The position numbers and the translations under genes are program-made. Below, one piece after another: positions 1-8,640 of a stretch of 64,000 bases of DNA (within the stretch, counting starts at the first letter, position 1; every line of letters begins with the position of its first letter). Below the pieces are notes generated by a model, which was not told the origin of the DNA, did no database searches, and saw only the letters and a program-made list of their open reading frames with translations. Location of the stretch: positions 1 to 64,000 of the forward strand of contig NZ_CALGNH010000013.1 of NCBI RefSeq assembly GCF_937958655.1, in the 5' to 3' direction. This DNA comes from an uncultured Winogradskyella sp. (GTDB lineage Bacteria; Bacteroidota; Bacteroidia; Flavobacteriales; Flavobacteriaceae).

Positions 1-2122
1 GATAACTCACCGTAAATTCTGTAGCTAATTGTGCTCCTAAAATACCAGCAGTCTGAGTGCTTAAATCAAACTCCGCTATACCATCATTGCTCTCATCATC
101 GCAAAGGGATATCGCACCTACAGGGTTGATCTCGGGTTGTGTGGACGCAGATATCTCAAAGAATACTGTATCAAAACAAACTTGTGTTGCTTCTGCCATT
201 CTAGCCCAAATAACTTGAGGATTAGCGACATTTGTATAATTTGTTGGCAAAACACCAACATTATTATTAGCATCATCTTCTGTAAGATGATACGTTATTG
301 TATAATCCGCAGGATCTAAAGCTCCTAAAATGTTAGTATCATTTTCTGTTAAATCAAATTCAGTGAAGCCAGTAACGCTACACCCTATTAAATCCACAGC
401 AGGCTCTGCTGTAGGGTTATCTCTAAACTCAATAACTATAGGATCAGTGGTACCTTCACAAACTCCGTCGATGTCTATTTCTGCAAAATAAACTCCAGGC
501 TCGGTTACGGTTAAGGTAGAAGATACTTCACCCGGAATTACCTCATCATCCTTATACCAGATATGGATTGCTGTTTCAAGAGCTGTATCTAATTCAATTT
601 CCGTATCGTCACACAAGGCTGTACCTGCCGCTATGGTAAAGTCTTCCCCTAAACTTCCACCAATATTAAAACTACCTGCTTTTATAAAAACTCCAGTATC
701 AAATACATTATCTCTATCATCAGCCACAACAAGTTTTATAGTGTATAATTCTCCAGACACAACAGTTGATGTTGCTGTAAACTCTGTCGTTCTACCATCA
801 AAACCGATTGGAGGTTGGTTGAATGGTGTATACTCACCAAAAAACTGTGGATTAGCCGCTCCACAAGCAGCTCCATTATCAGGGTGGATATTAGTAACTA
901 AAATTGGTGTATTAGTACCTGGTATTACAGCCAAATTTGTGGTAACACCATTTGAATCGGTTAATAAAAAAGCAAAAGCATCAGAAAATGTACACTCAAA
1001 GGTACCCATATCATACTCTTCAGAAGCCATTAAAAACTCAAAACTGAAGGTTTCTGCTTGAGGCACAAAATCAAACTGAATAAACGTAGCATTACGAGAA
1101 TCTACGCCAAGTTCTGCATCTAAGTCTGCATCACCAGGCCAAATATTAGTGCCCTCGCTTAGCGTACCCGTATTGGGACCCTCTGCCTGACTTGCGTCAC
1201 CAGACATTAATAGTAAACCATCTTCAAAGGGGAAACTGACACCATTACTAAAAAAATATCCTATACCATTGGGTTCTGTAGTTGAAAAATCAACACCTGT
1301 TGAAGACGTTATGTTTGATACAGAAGCACATGGACTATTAACCAAGACATCTTGCACCAATTGCTCTACAGTAAAGGAATCTTGATCAACAACCAAGTTA
1401 TCACCTAAAACAAAAACGATAATACTAACTGTATCAGAACATCCTTGCGGATTAGCATCACTAGCTGTAAGATTGACTGTATACGTCCCTGGGTTTAAAA
1501 ATGTATTAGACACGTTTGATCCATTAGCCGTATTACCATCTCCAAAATCCCAGGTATATGTTGCATTTGTATTATCATCTGAAAACACAGCACTTCCTGT
1601 AAAATCTACCGTATCACCTGGCACTATGCCAATTACTCCTGTTCCGTTAGGTTCTGGATCCGTACTATCAATAGAAGCTGTAATGGTCTGGCAAGGTGCA
1701 GCACAAAGAATATTAGCTTCCCAGCCACTGCCACTCCCTGCATCGGAAGATATAAACTCAACGGTAAGACAACCCGAAATATTTGCTGCGGATGCACTTA
1801 CGGTAAATGGCCCTACAGGCCCTTCAAATGCCCCTAACAATGGCGCTGTGGTATCATCACCGTCATAAATATTCATAGTATCGGCATTTGGCCCTTGTTG
1901 CGTAATAAATGTGGTAAAATCTAAAATTATAAATTCACCAGTATTTTGTGAACATATCGTTGTTACAAAATTTTCGTTAAGTCCGTAATTTCCAAATTCA
2001 CCACCAGAATCAAAGAACTTATCGGGTGCACATCGATTAAACGATCCATTCGCCATTGATATGTCTTGTGCCACACCAACTAAGGAAAACAATATTATTA
2101 CTATAGAAATAATCTTTTTCAT
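1..2122 (-). CDS. Giant secreted multidomain adhesin-like protein, N-terminal part (runs off left edge)
   Basis: This frame is open from an ATG at 2122 to the window edge (707 codons, no stop), so the ORF track does not list it. The translation starts with a signal peptide (MKKIISIVIILFSLVGVAQ). Next comes a CUB-like domain at about residues 49-135 (MNIYDGDD motif) and a PKD domain at about 160-230 (YTWDFGDGNT, ending in a GTYTVNLTASD-like strand). A long domain at about 240-490 resembles 'choice-of-anchor L' (EQLVQDVLVNSP, FEFLMASEEYD, FIKAGSFNIGG). From about 568 there is a repeat (EFDLTENDTNILGA, then EFDLSTQTAGILGA), seen once whole and once begun. Large flavobacterial proteins of this build are normally exported by the type IX system through a C-terminal sorting or gliding-motility domain, which here would lie outside the window. 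A role in adhesion or gliding is inferred from architecture only. It is divergent from the NifU-type gene. Confidence 0.85.
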   Translation of the reverse strand, partial: MKKIISIVIILFSLVGVAQDISMANGSFNRCAPDKFFDSGGEFGNYGLNENFVTTICSQNTGEFIILDFTTFITQQGPNADTMNIYDGDDTTAPLLGAFEGPVGPFTVSASAANISGCLTVEFISSDAGSGSGWEANILCAAPCQTITASIDSTDPEPNGTGVIGIVPGDTVDFTGSAVFSDDNTNATYTWDFGDGNTANGSNVSNTFLNPGTYTVNLTASDANPQGCSDTVSIIVFVLGDNLVVDQDSFTVEQLVQDVLVNSPCASVSNITSSTGVDFSTTEPNGIGYFFSNGVSFPFEDGLLLMSGDASQAEGPNTGTLSEGTNIWPGDADLDAELGVDSRNATFIQFDFVPQAETFSFEFLMASEEYDMGTFECTFSDAFAFLLTDSNGVTTNLAVIPGTNTPILVTNIHPDNGAACGAANPQFFGEYTPFNQPPIGFDGRTTEFTATSTVVSGELYTIKLVVADDRDNVFDTGVFIKAGSFNIGGSLGEDFTIAAGTALCDDTEIELDTALETAIHIWYKDDEVIPGEVSSTLTVTEPGVYFAEIDIDGVCEGTTDPIVIEFRDNPTAEPAVDLIGCSVTGFTEFDLTENDTNILGALDPADYTITYHLTEDDANNNVGVLPTNYTNVANPQVIWARMAEATQVCFDTVFFEISASTQPEINPVGAISLCDDESNDGIAEFDLSTQTAGILGAQLATEFTVSY

Positions 2123-2359
2123 TACTTAAAGGAATAAAACCATATTGTGTTTCTATGACCAATCAGACTGCAATTACTTTCAACAACTTTAACTCATTAA
2201 GTATTGGTCTAAAACACCATTTTTTATCAAAAAATCTTTTTTTGAAAAGTATTGAAAATTTAATTAAAAACGATCATTTTAGTTAAGAATTTAGTCACAA
2301 AACACATTCTTTAGGTTAACGTTTAATAATGATATTTCTTATTTTTGTAAAAAAAATAA
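2123..2359. other. Divergent intergenic region between adhesin and NifU-type gene
   Basis: This is 237 bases of AT-rich sequence without a plausible gene. It must carry both divergent promoters. On the plus strand TATTTTTG at 2340-2347 matches the Bacteroidota -7 consensus TAnnTTTG only 12 bases before the NifU start codon, but no TTG sits at the right distance upstream. On the minus strand I find no exact match. The A/T runs near 2220-2250 can pair weakly but do not form a convincing terminator. Confidence 0.5.
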
Positions 2360-3256
2360 ATGACAAAGATTTCAATAGTTCCAACTTCAAATGATAGTAT
2401 CTTAAAATTTGAAGCAGATCGGTTTTTAACCAATCATAATAGTTTTGAATTTAACAATATAGATGAAGCCAAAAACTCACCATTAGCCAAAGAATTATTT
2501 TATTTACCATTTGTAAAAAAAATCTATATCGCATCTAATTTCATAGCTATTGAACGTTTTAACATTGTAGACTGGAATGATGTTAAAGACGAGGTAGCAG
2601 AACAAATTTCAAAATACCTATCTAGTGGTCAGACTGTGGTTAATGAAGATGCTAGCAAACCTAAATCAGCTGTTACTGTATATGCAGAGAGCACCCCAAA
2701 CCCAAATGTTTTAAAATTTGTTTGTAATAAATTATTAGTTCCAAATCAGTTTGAATTTACATCAATTGAAACTGCTAAACATTCACCATTTGCAACATCT
2801 TTATTCCAATTTCCTTTTATCAAAAATGTTTATTTAGAAAAAAACTTTATTTCAATTACAAAATTTGATATCGTGGAATGGGAAGAAATAACACTTCAAC
2901 TAAGAGAATTCATTAAATCTTATGTTGAAGATGATAAAGTTATTCTAAATGATGATGCACCTGCCCAGCTTAACAAAACTGAAAAGGCCAAAGAAAAGCA
3001 GTTTGATGCGCTAGACGATATTTCTAAAAATATAGTTAATATATTAGAAGAATATGTAAAACCTGCCGTAGCAAGTGATGGTGGTAATATTGAATTTATA
3101 TCTTACAATAATGAAACATCTAAAGTAGAAGTGTTGCTTCAAGGAGCTTGCAGTGGTTGCCCTTCTTCAACTTTTACTCTGAAAAATGGAATAGAAAATA
3201 TGTTGCGAGAGATGTTAAACAATACTACAATTTTTGTACATGCCGTTAATGAATAG
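2360..3256 (+). CDS. NifU/Nfu-family iron-sulfur carrier with two N-terminal Nfu domains
   Basis: Nfu proteins hold a [4Fe-4S] cluster between subunits and hand it to cytoplasmic apo-enzymes. The 298-residue protein has a C-terminal NifU domain (about 215-298) with the cluster-binding motif GACSGCPSS (Cys about 264 and 267). The N-terminal part contains two Nfu_N-type repeats: a diverged copy at about 3-88 (ISIVPTSNDSILKFE) and a typical one at about 105-190 (YAESTPNPNVLKF). Both contain the matching stretch SPLAKELFYLPFVKKIY / SPFATSLFQFPFIKNVY, so this is an internal duplication. Many bacterial Nfu proteins have one such domain or none; whether the doubled form is common in Flavobacteriaceae I cannot check here. 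No operon partner is evident. Confidence 0.9.
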   Translation: MTKISIVPTSNDSILKFEADRFLTNHNSFEFNNIDEAKNSPLAKELFYLPFVKKIYIASNFIAIERFNIVDWNDVKDEVAEQISKYLSSGQTVVNEDASKPKSAVTVYAESTPNPNVLKFVCNKLLVPNQFEFTSIETAKHSPFATSLFQFPFIKNVYLEKNFISITKFDIVEWEEITLQLREFIKSYVEDDKVILNDDAPAQLNKTEKAKEKQFDALDDISKNIVNILEEYVKPAVASDGGNIEFISYNNETSKVEVLLQGACSGCPSSTFTLKNGIENMLREMLNNTTIFVHAVNE

Positions 3257-3391
3257 TTAATTCGTTAAATTATTTAAAAAAATACCATTGATATACATAT
3301 TTTTGAGAAACTAATTTTTCAATTTCTAATCTTATATACACCAACGGCACAATTTTTGAATAATGTTGTTAAAATTAAAAATAAAAAAACC

Positions 3392-4063
3392 ATGAAGAAC
3401 ATTGCACTTTATTTCATTGTATCACTTTTTATTGGAAACTGTTATGCTCAAAGCGTTAATATAGATATGGCCACTGAACGCGGCTTAATGTCTAAAGCTG
3501 CCAGTAAAAAAATCAATGCCATTGGCTCGCCGTATATAAATGAAAGTTTTAATCCTGTAAGAATTAAACAGTTTAATGACCAAATATATACTGGACGATA
3601 TAACGCCTACAATGACGAAATGGAAATAAGACTTTCGGATGGAAAAATTGTAGCATTAGACGTTAACGCAGATTATTCTTTGATATTTACACAAACCAAC
3701 AAAACTTATGTAACGACTAACTTCCCCAATAAAAATGGAACCTCTAGACGCGGATTTTTGGTTTTAGTAGATGATTCTGAGCGCCATAATCTCTACAAAA
3801 AAGAATTTATAAAATATTACGACAAAGTCCTGGCTGCATCTACATACCAGCAGGATAAACCTGCAAGTTTTAAAAGAGAGAGTGATACTTTTTATCTTGA
3901 ATTGAATGGTGAAACAAAACTAGTACCTCAAAAGAAGAAAGATTTGATTAAGGTCTTTCCAGAGCATGGATCTAATATTAAATCTTTTATTAAAAAAAAT
4001 AAACTCAACCCTAAAAACGAAGAAGATTTAATTAAAATTGTAGACTATTTAAGTACACTATAA
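3392..4063 (+). CDS. Secreted protein of unknown function
   Basis: The ORF track starts at a TTG at 3356, but the ATG at 3392 directly begins a signal peptide (MKNIALYFIVSLFIGNCYAQ), so I use it; the mature protein then starts near SVNIDMATERG. The mature part is about 200 residues, hydrophilic and lysine-rich, without further membrane segments. It contains short beta-type stretches (FNDQIYTGRYNAYNDEMEIRL, then a DGKIVALDVN segment) and ends in a helical tail (NPKNEEDLIKIVDYLSTL). I do not recognise a named domain. The pattern resembles uncharacterised flavobacterial periplasmic proteins with a repeated 'file or modify' beta layout, but I cannot assign a function. It stands alone between the NifU-type gene and dodecin, all in the same direction. 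Confidence 0.75.
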   Translation: MKNIALYFIVSLFIGNCYAQSVNIDMATERGLMSKAASKKINAIGSPYINESFNPVRIKQFNDQIYTGRYNAYNDEMEIRLSDGKIVALDVNADYSLIFTQTNKTYVTTNFPNKNGTSRRGFLVLVDDSERHNLYKKEFIKYYDKVLAASTYQQDKPASFKRESDTFYLELNGETKLVPQKKKDLIKVFPEHGSNIKSFIKKNKLNPKNEEDLIKIVDYLSTL

Positions 4064-4181
4064 ACTAATAAGCTTACAGTCTTAAATTGATATTTTTACC
4101 TATGTTTAGGTAAAGTTTATTTAATTTTAAGTGACCATTATAAAAAATTGGTTTCCAATAGTTATAAATAAACAAAATATC

Positions 4182-4382
4182 ATGGCAGTATTAAAAGTAA
4201 TTGAAGTATTATCTAACTCTGATAAGAGTTGGGAAGACGCAACAACAAAGGCAGTTAAAGAAGCTTCTAAAACAGTTAAAAACCTACGTTCTGTGTATGT
4301 ACAAGACCAAAGTGCAATTGTTAAAGATGGTCAGGTTACGGAATTTAGAGTGAATCTTAAATTAACTTTTGAAGTAAAATAA
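4182..4382 (+). CDS. Dodecin family flavin-binding protein
   Basis: Dodecins are small proteins that assemble as dodecamers and bind flavins or related cofactors, buffering them in the cytoplasm. The start is moved from the track's non-ATG codon at 4131 to the ATG at 4182, giving 66 residues, the usual dodecin length. The sequence reads MAVLKVIEVLSNSDKSWEDA, then a helix (TTKAVKEASKTVKNLRSVYV) and two strands (VKDGQVTEFRVNLKLTFEV), the family's beta-alpha-beta-beta layout. The ligand cannot be read from sequence. A strong terminator follows at 4385-4416, so this is probably the end of its transcript. Confidence 0.92.
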   Translation: MAVLKVIEVLSNSDKSWEDATTKAVKEASKTVKNLRSVYVQDQSAIVKDGQVTEFRVNLKLTFEVK

Positions 4383-4384
4383 AC

Positions 4385-4416
4385 AAAAAGCTCGGATAAT
4401 TTTCCGAGCTTTTTTT
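4385..4416 (+). terminator. Rho-independent terminator after dodecin
   Basis: The stem AAGCTCGGA / TCCGAGCTT with a TAATTT loop is flanked by A residues on the left and a T run on the right. It lies three bases after the dodecin stop codon and before mscS. Confidence 0.9.
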
Positions 4417-4441
4417 ATAACCTTAAAAAAATTAAGCAAAC

Positions 4442-5254
4442 ATGGATACACAAAAATGGATTGATAAGGGATATGACCTTATCGTAGAGTTCGGCCCTAA
4501 ACTTATTGCAGCAATACTTATATGGATTATTGGTGGCTGGATATTAAAAATAATAATTAAGGGTATTAGAAAAGCGATGACTAAGGCCAATTATGAGGAA
4601 AGCTTAAAAAAGTTTTTACTTAATTTGATTAGTTGGATACTTAAGATTGTATTAATCTTAGTTGTTCTTGGTACAGTAGGCATAGAAACAACATCTTTTG
4701 CTGCTATATTAGCTGCGGCAGTTTTAGCTGTTGGACTTGCACTTCAAGGCTCTCTTGGTAATTTTGCAGGCGGTGTTTTAATAATGATATTTAAACCATT
4801 TAAAATTGGTGACTTAATTGAAGCTCAAGGTGAAATTGGTGTTGTAAAGGAAATTGAAATTTTTACAACTAAATTGACTGGATTATCTAATAGAGAATTA
4901 ATTATTCCTAATGGAGCATTATCTAACGGAAATATTATAAACTTTACTACAGAAGGCACACGTAGAGTAGATTTAGTGTTTGGAGTAGGATATGATTCTG
5001 ACATTAAGAAAACAAAAGAAGTCTTTAATAAAGTTTTGGAATCTCATCCTCTGGTATTGAGTCAACCAGCACCAACCATAGCAGTCTCAGAGCTTGCAGA
5101 TAGTTCTATTAATTTTGTTGTTAGACCATGGTGTAATACTAACGATTACTGGGATGTTTATTTTGGTATAACTGAAGATGTAAAAGAAGCTCTAGACGCA
5201 GCTGGTATAGAAATCCCATACCCACATGCTGTTGAAATACAAAAAGAAGGTTAA
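4442..5254 (+). CDS. Small-conductance mechanosensitive channel (MscS family)
   Basis: MscS channels open under membrane tension and release solutes on hypo-osmotic shock. The 270-residue length is that of the minimal family type. There are three membrane helices at about 18-41, 55-82 and 88-115. The third carries the glycine/alanine-rich pore pattern (AVLAVGLALQGSLGNFAGG), followed by the hallmark beta-domain start FKIGDLIEAQGEIGVVKEI and the C-terminal alpha/beta domain (VFGVGYDSDIKKTKEV). The gene follows the dodecin terminator, so it probably has its own promoter, though I see no good match to the consensus. It is convergent with tsaB and the two stop codons share the tetranucleotide TTAA. 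Confidence 0.93.
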   Translation: MDTQKWIDKGYDLIVEFGPKLIAAILIWIIGGWILKIIIKGIRKAMTKANYEESLKKFLLNLISWILKIVLILVVLGTVGIETTSFAAILAAAVLAVGLALQGSLGNFAGGVLIMIFKPFKIGDLIEAQGEIGVVKEIEIFTTKLTGLSNRELIIPNGALSNGNIINFTTEGTRRVDLVFGVGYDSDIKKTKEVFNKVLESHPLVLSQPAPTIAVSELADSSINFVVRPWCNTNDYWDVYFGITEDVKEALDAAGIEIPYPHAVEIQKEG

Positions 5255-5922
5255 TTTTTCTTTTTTATAGCTACAAAGTCCTTCAAATAATAAGGTTCAA
5301 AATAAGCGACATCTTCAGTGTCGCTTTTTTGATACTTTAATTCTGATAATATTACCATTTCATTAGCAGATGGTAATTTATTATCAATAAAAATAGCATT
5401 AGAGTTTGCAATTAGTGTTTTCGTTTTTTCAACACCATTACCTATAAAATAAACCTTGTGATCACCAAGCAAAGCGCTATAACTATCTTCAGATAAAACT
5501 TCTGCTTTTATTTCTCTTTGTTGCTGATACTTTGAATTATAAATAGCGGAATAGACTTCCATACGTCTAGCATCTAACATAGGTACAATAAAACCATCAT
5601 TAACGTTAACTTGATGCGCTAAACTCTCTAAGGTATTAATCGCAATTAAGGGTTTATCTAGGGCATAACATAATCCCTTAGCTGTAGAAACTCCTATCCG
5701 TAATCCAGTGTAAGACCCTGGGCCTTTACTTACTGCTACAGCATGAATATCCTTTGGCCTTACTTTTGCTTGCTTAAAAACTTCATCTATAAACACGTGT
5801 AACTTTTCAGCATGAGAATAACCAGAATTATTATCTTCTTTTAAAACCAAAGTCTCTCCATCATTAGATAAAGAGACGGAACAGTTAGTCGTTGCTGTTT
5901 CAATATTTAGAATTAACGCCAT
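5251..5922 (-). CDS. tsaB: tRNA threonylcarbamoyladenosine biosynthesis protein TsaB
   Basis: TsaB is the partner of TsaD and TsaE in making the t6A37 base of ANN-decoding tRNAs; it has an actin-like (ASKHA) fold but is not itself catalytic. The start MALILNIETATTNCSVSL and the motif VAVSKGPGSYTGLRIGVSTAKGL are diagnostic. At 223 residues it has the usual length. It is the last gene of the efflux operon, 16 bases after the second membrane-fusion protein, so it may be co-transcribed with it without functional relation. It overlaps the convergent mscS stop codon by four bases. Confidence 0.95.
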   Translation of the reverse strand: MALILNIETATTNCSVSLSNDGETLVLKEDNNSGYSHAEKLHVFIDEVFKQAKVRPKDIHAVAVSKGPGSYTGLRIGVSTAKGLCYALDKPLIAINTLESLAHQVNVNDGFIVPMLDARRMEVYSAIYNSKYQQQREIKAEVLSEDSYSALLGDHKVYFIGNGVEKTKTLIANSNAIFIDNKLPSANEMVILSELKYQKSDTEDVAYFEPYYLKDFVAIKKKN

Positions 5923-5938
5923 GGCTTAAAAGATAAAA

Positions 5939-7243
5939 CTACTCATCCTTTTCTTCTGAAGTATTTTTCTTTTTATTCTTTACTTCAATTAAATCACCAG
6001 GTTTCAATGTTTTAGATACTATATTATAAGGTCCAGTAATAATCTCATCATCTTTAGATAAGCCTGAAACAATTTCAATATTGGTATCATCTTGTATTCC
6101 TGTCTCAATAATTTTTAATTTAGCCTTTCCGTTATTATTTACAAATACACATTCAAACTTCTCTTCTTTTTCAACGTTATCAGCGTCATTAACCTCTGTC
6201 TTTTTACCAAATGATTTTTTTACTGAACTTGTATCTGTTTTTATTACAATTGAGCTTATAGGGACTGAAATTGCATCTTTTCTTGTTTTTGTTATAATGT
6301 CTACGGTAGCCGTCATACCTGGTCTAAAAGGCGAATAACTTTCTGGTTTCCCTTCTGTAAGATCTCTATAGGACTCTTCTAAAATTCTAACCTTCACCTT
6401 AAAATTTGTAACCTGGTCTGCGGCTAAGTTACCAGCTGCTGAGTTTGCTATTTCTGTAACCACTCCCTTAAACTCTTTTTTTAAGTAGGCGTCTACTTCA
6501 ACAATTGTAGAATCACCAATACTAACTTTTACAATATCATTTTCATTAACATCAACTTCAACCTCCATATTGTTGAGATTTGCAACACGTAAAATTTCTG
6601 TACCAGCCATTTGTTGTGTACCCACAACACGTTCACCTAATTCTACATTAAGCCTGGAGATGGTTCCGCTCATTGGTGCATAAATGGTGGTTCTGTTTAG
6701 ATTATCCTTAGCTTCATTTACAGTTGCTGCGGCACTTTGAACATTGTAGTACGCTGAACTTTTACTGGCTTGTGCTGTTTCATAATTTGCAATAGCTCTG
6801 TCCCAATCTGCTTTTGATATAACGCCTTTATCAAATAAGCTCTTACTTCTTTGGTAATCTGCTTTTGCTTGTTTTAAATTAGCTTCTGCTTGTTGTAAAC
6901 CTGCTTTTACGTTTTGATAAGATGCTTGAGATCTACTTACCGCAGATTGAATTAAATCTGGGTTTACTTTTACTAATAAATCACCTTTATTTACCTCTTG
7001 TCCTTCTTTAAACGGAAGTTCTAAAATTTCACCTGAGACTTCAGAAGAAATTTTTACTTCAACCTCTGGTTGAATTTTTCCCGTTGCAGAAACCGTTTCA
7101 ACAATATCCTTTAAAGTCACCTCCTTAACTGTAACTTTTTTAAAGTTACCTTTTTTACCGAACCATCCTAGTTTAGATCCTACTATCATCATAATAAGGG
7201 CAAGGACAACGATTCCGATTATTATTTTTACTGTTTTGCTCAT
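5939..7243 (-). CDS. Periplasmic membrane-fusion protein (HlyD/MacA type), second copy
   Basis: These proteins bridge an inner-membrane transporter to a TolC channel. The protein has an N-terminal membrane anchor (about 5-24), a biotinyl-lipoyl half motif (TGKIQPEVEVKISSEVSGEI...GDLLVKVNP), an alpha-helical hairpin rich in A, Q and K at about 85-175, the returning lipoyl half (TTIYAPMSGTISRLNVELGERV), a beta-barrel domain and a C-terminal membrane-proximal domain. At 434 residues it is longer than the first copy because of a charged insert (DTSSVKKSFGKKTEVNDADNVEKEEKFE) and a lysine-rich tail. It lies six bases after the TolC-type gene. Two such proteins in one operon is less usual than the one-adaptor arrangement; they may form a mixed assembly or serve different permeases. 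Confidence 0.92.
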   Translation of the reverse strand: MSKTVKIIIGIVVLALIMMIVGSKLGWFGKKGNFKKVTVKEVTLKDIVETVSATGKIQPEVEVKISSEVSGEILELPFKEGQEVNKGDLLVKVNPDLIQSAVSRSQASYQNVKAGLQQAEANLKQAKADYQRSKSLFDKGVISKADWDRAIANYETAQASKSSAYYNVQSAAATVNEAKDNLNRTTIYAPMSGTISRLNVELGERVVGTQQMAGTEILRVANLNNMEVEVDVNENDIVKVSIGDSTIVEVDAYLKKEFKGVVTEIANSAAGNLAADQVTNFKVKVRILEESYRDLTEGKPESYSPFRPGMTATVDIITKTRKDAISVPISSIVIKTDTSSVKKSFGKKTEVNDADNVEKEEKFECVFVNNNGKAKLKIIETGIQDDTNIEIVSGLSKDDEIITGPYNIVSKTLKPGDLIEVKNKKKNTSEEKDE

Positions 7244-7249
7244 AAGGTA

Positions 7250-8590
7250 TTAGTTTAAGTCAGTTATTGGTAGACCAAAATAAAACTCTAAAATTTTAAG
7301 TCTAAATATATAGTCATATTTTGTTCTTACGACATCAGACTGTGCATTTTCGTACGCGGCTCTAGACTGATTAAAATCGAAAGCATTTGAAAGACCAACA
7401 TCATAACGTTCTTTAGCATACTCAAATGCTAATCTACGAGCTTCTTCGGTTTGCAATGCAGCTTCGTATGTTTTCTTAGAATTCTTTGCATCGTTATAAG
7501 CTTGGTATACTGTTGATTCTAAATCTAATTCTGATTGTTCTAATTGATATTTTAAACGTTCTACACGTACCTTATTGCGTTTTACGTTATTTCTAACATT
7601 GAGATTATTGAAAATTGGTACATTTAATTGCACACCGATAGACGTACCATCGAAAAGGTACAATTGATCTATAAAAGAGATTTCTTCGCCTGTAAAAGGA
7701 TTAACTTGAGAACTTGCCCAACGTGTATTATACCCTACAAATCCTCGTAGTGTAGGAAAATAATTAGCTCGTGCCAATTCTAAATCTTTCTGAGCCAATT
7801 CAACACTTGTTCTAGCAATTTTTACATCATTTATTTCTTCTTTCGCTTTTTTAGCAATCTCCGAGGCCTCTTTATCTAAAATGGTTGCTGCAACCAAACC
7901 ATAATCTTCATCACTTATATCAAAATTTTCATAATCTTTTAGTTGAAGCGTCTGCGCTAAACCAAATTTTGAAATAAATAGATTGTTCTCAGCCTGTATA
8001 ATCTGCTGTGATTGTGTAGCGTCTGTAGCTTGTATTTCTAATAAATCTCCACGAGGTAATACGCCTGCATCTACTAGCTCTTGAGTGTTTTTAATATTCT
8101 CTTTTGTAACTGCATTTTGGCCTTGAAGCACTCTTAACTGTTCTCTATTGGCTAAAATCTGCAAAAAGGAATTGGCTACAATTAAAGAAATATCATCCTT
8201 CATTTTATCTAATTGATATTGTGAAGCAATCTGGTTTATTTTAGCTCTTTGTAGGGTTTTCCAATTGGCAAAACCTGAAAAAAGATTAACACCTGAACTT
8301 ACACCTCCATTTGCCGACCTAAAGGTGCTATTTTCAAACTGGTTTGTAGCTGGGTTAATATTAGCACCTGTATTTATATTAAAGGACGCATTAGAATTTA
8401 AATTAGGCAGAAAATTAGCTATGGCCTGATTTTTATCAATATTGGCAAGATCAACATCTAACTCTGACTGCTGAATTGATATGTTATTCTCTAAAGCATA
8501 ATTGACACATTCTAATAGTGTCCATTTTTTATTTTGTGCCTGAGAAAATACTCCAAAAAGAAATATAAGTGCAATGATTGATTTTTTCAT
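7250..8590 (-). CDS. TolC-family outer-membrane efflux channel
   Basis: TolC proteins form the outer-membrane and periplasmic tunnel of tripartite pumps. The track's start at 8683 (MEPSTGYSK...) would reach into the upstream gene; the ATG at 8590 begins a signal peptide (MKKSIIALIFLFGVFSQAQ), so I use it, giving 446 residues. The two repeated OEP domains are visible: WTLLECVNYALENNISIQQSELDVDLA near the N-terminus, and a second series of long helices around LELARANYFPTLRGFVGYNT. The end KILEFYFGLPI is typical. It sits between the two membrane-fusion protein genes, 50 bases after the first and 6 before the second, and presumably serves both. Confidence 0.93.
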   Translation of the reverse strand: MKKSIIALIFLFGVFSQAQNKKWTLLECVNYALENNISIQQSELDVDLANIDKNQAIANFLPNLNSNASFNINTGANINPATNQFENSTFRSANGGVSSGVNLFSGFANWKTLQRAKINQIASQYQLDKMKDDISLIVANSFLQILANREQLRVLQGQNAVTKENIKNTQELVDAGVLPRGDLLEIQATDATQSQQIIQAENNLFISKFGLAQTLQLKDYENFDISDEDYGLVAATILDKEASEIAKKAKEEINDVKIARTSVELAQKDLELARANYFPTLRGFVGYNTRWASSQVNPFTGEEISFIDQLYLFDGTSIGVQLNVPIFNNLNVRNNVKRNKVRVERLKYQLEQSELDLESTVYQAYNDAKNSKKTYEAALQTEEARRLAFEYAKERYDVGLSNAFDFNQSRAAYENAQSDVVRTKYDYIFRLKILEFYFGLPITDLN

Positions 8591-8640
8591 GATGCTTATT
8601 TGTCTATTAAAACTATAATGTGTTACACTAACGATTAAAA

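Noticed and set aside
137-1868. Three plus-strand ORFs (137-319, 633-1061, 1473-1868)
   Set aside because: They lie antisense to the continuous 707-codon adhesin frame, have low-complexity serine/proline-rich translations and show no start context.
2220-2260. A/T-run hairpin upstream of the NifU-type gene as a terminator
   Set aside because: The stem is made only of A-T pairs; chance pairing in AT-rich DNA explains it.
4080-4110. TTG and TATGTTTA upstream of dodecin as a promoter
   Set aside because: The spacing is only 11 bases and the -7 element ends in A instead of G.
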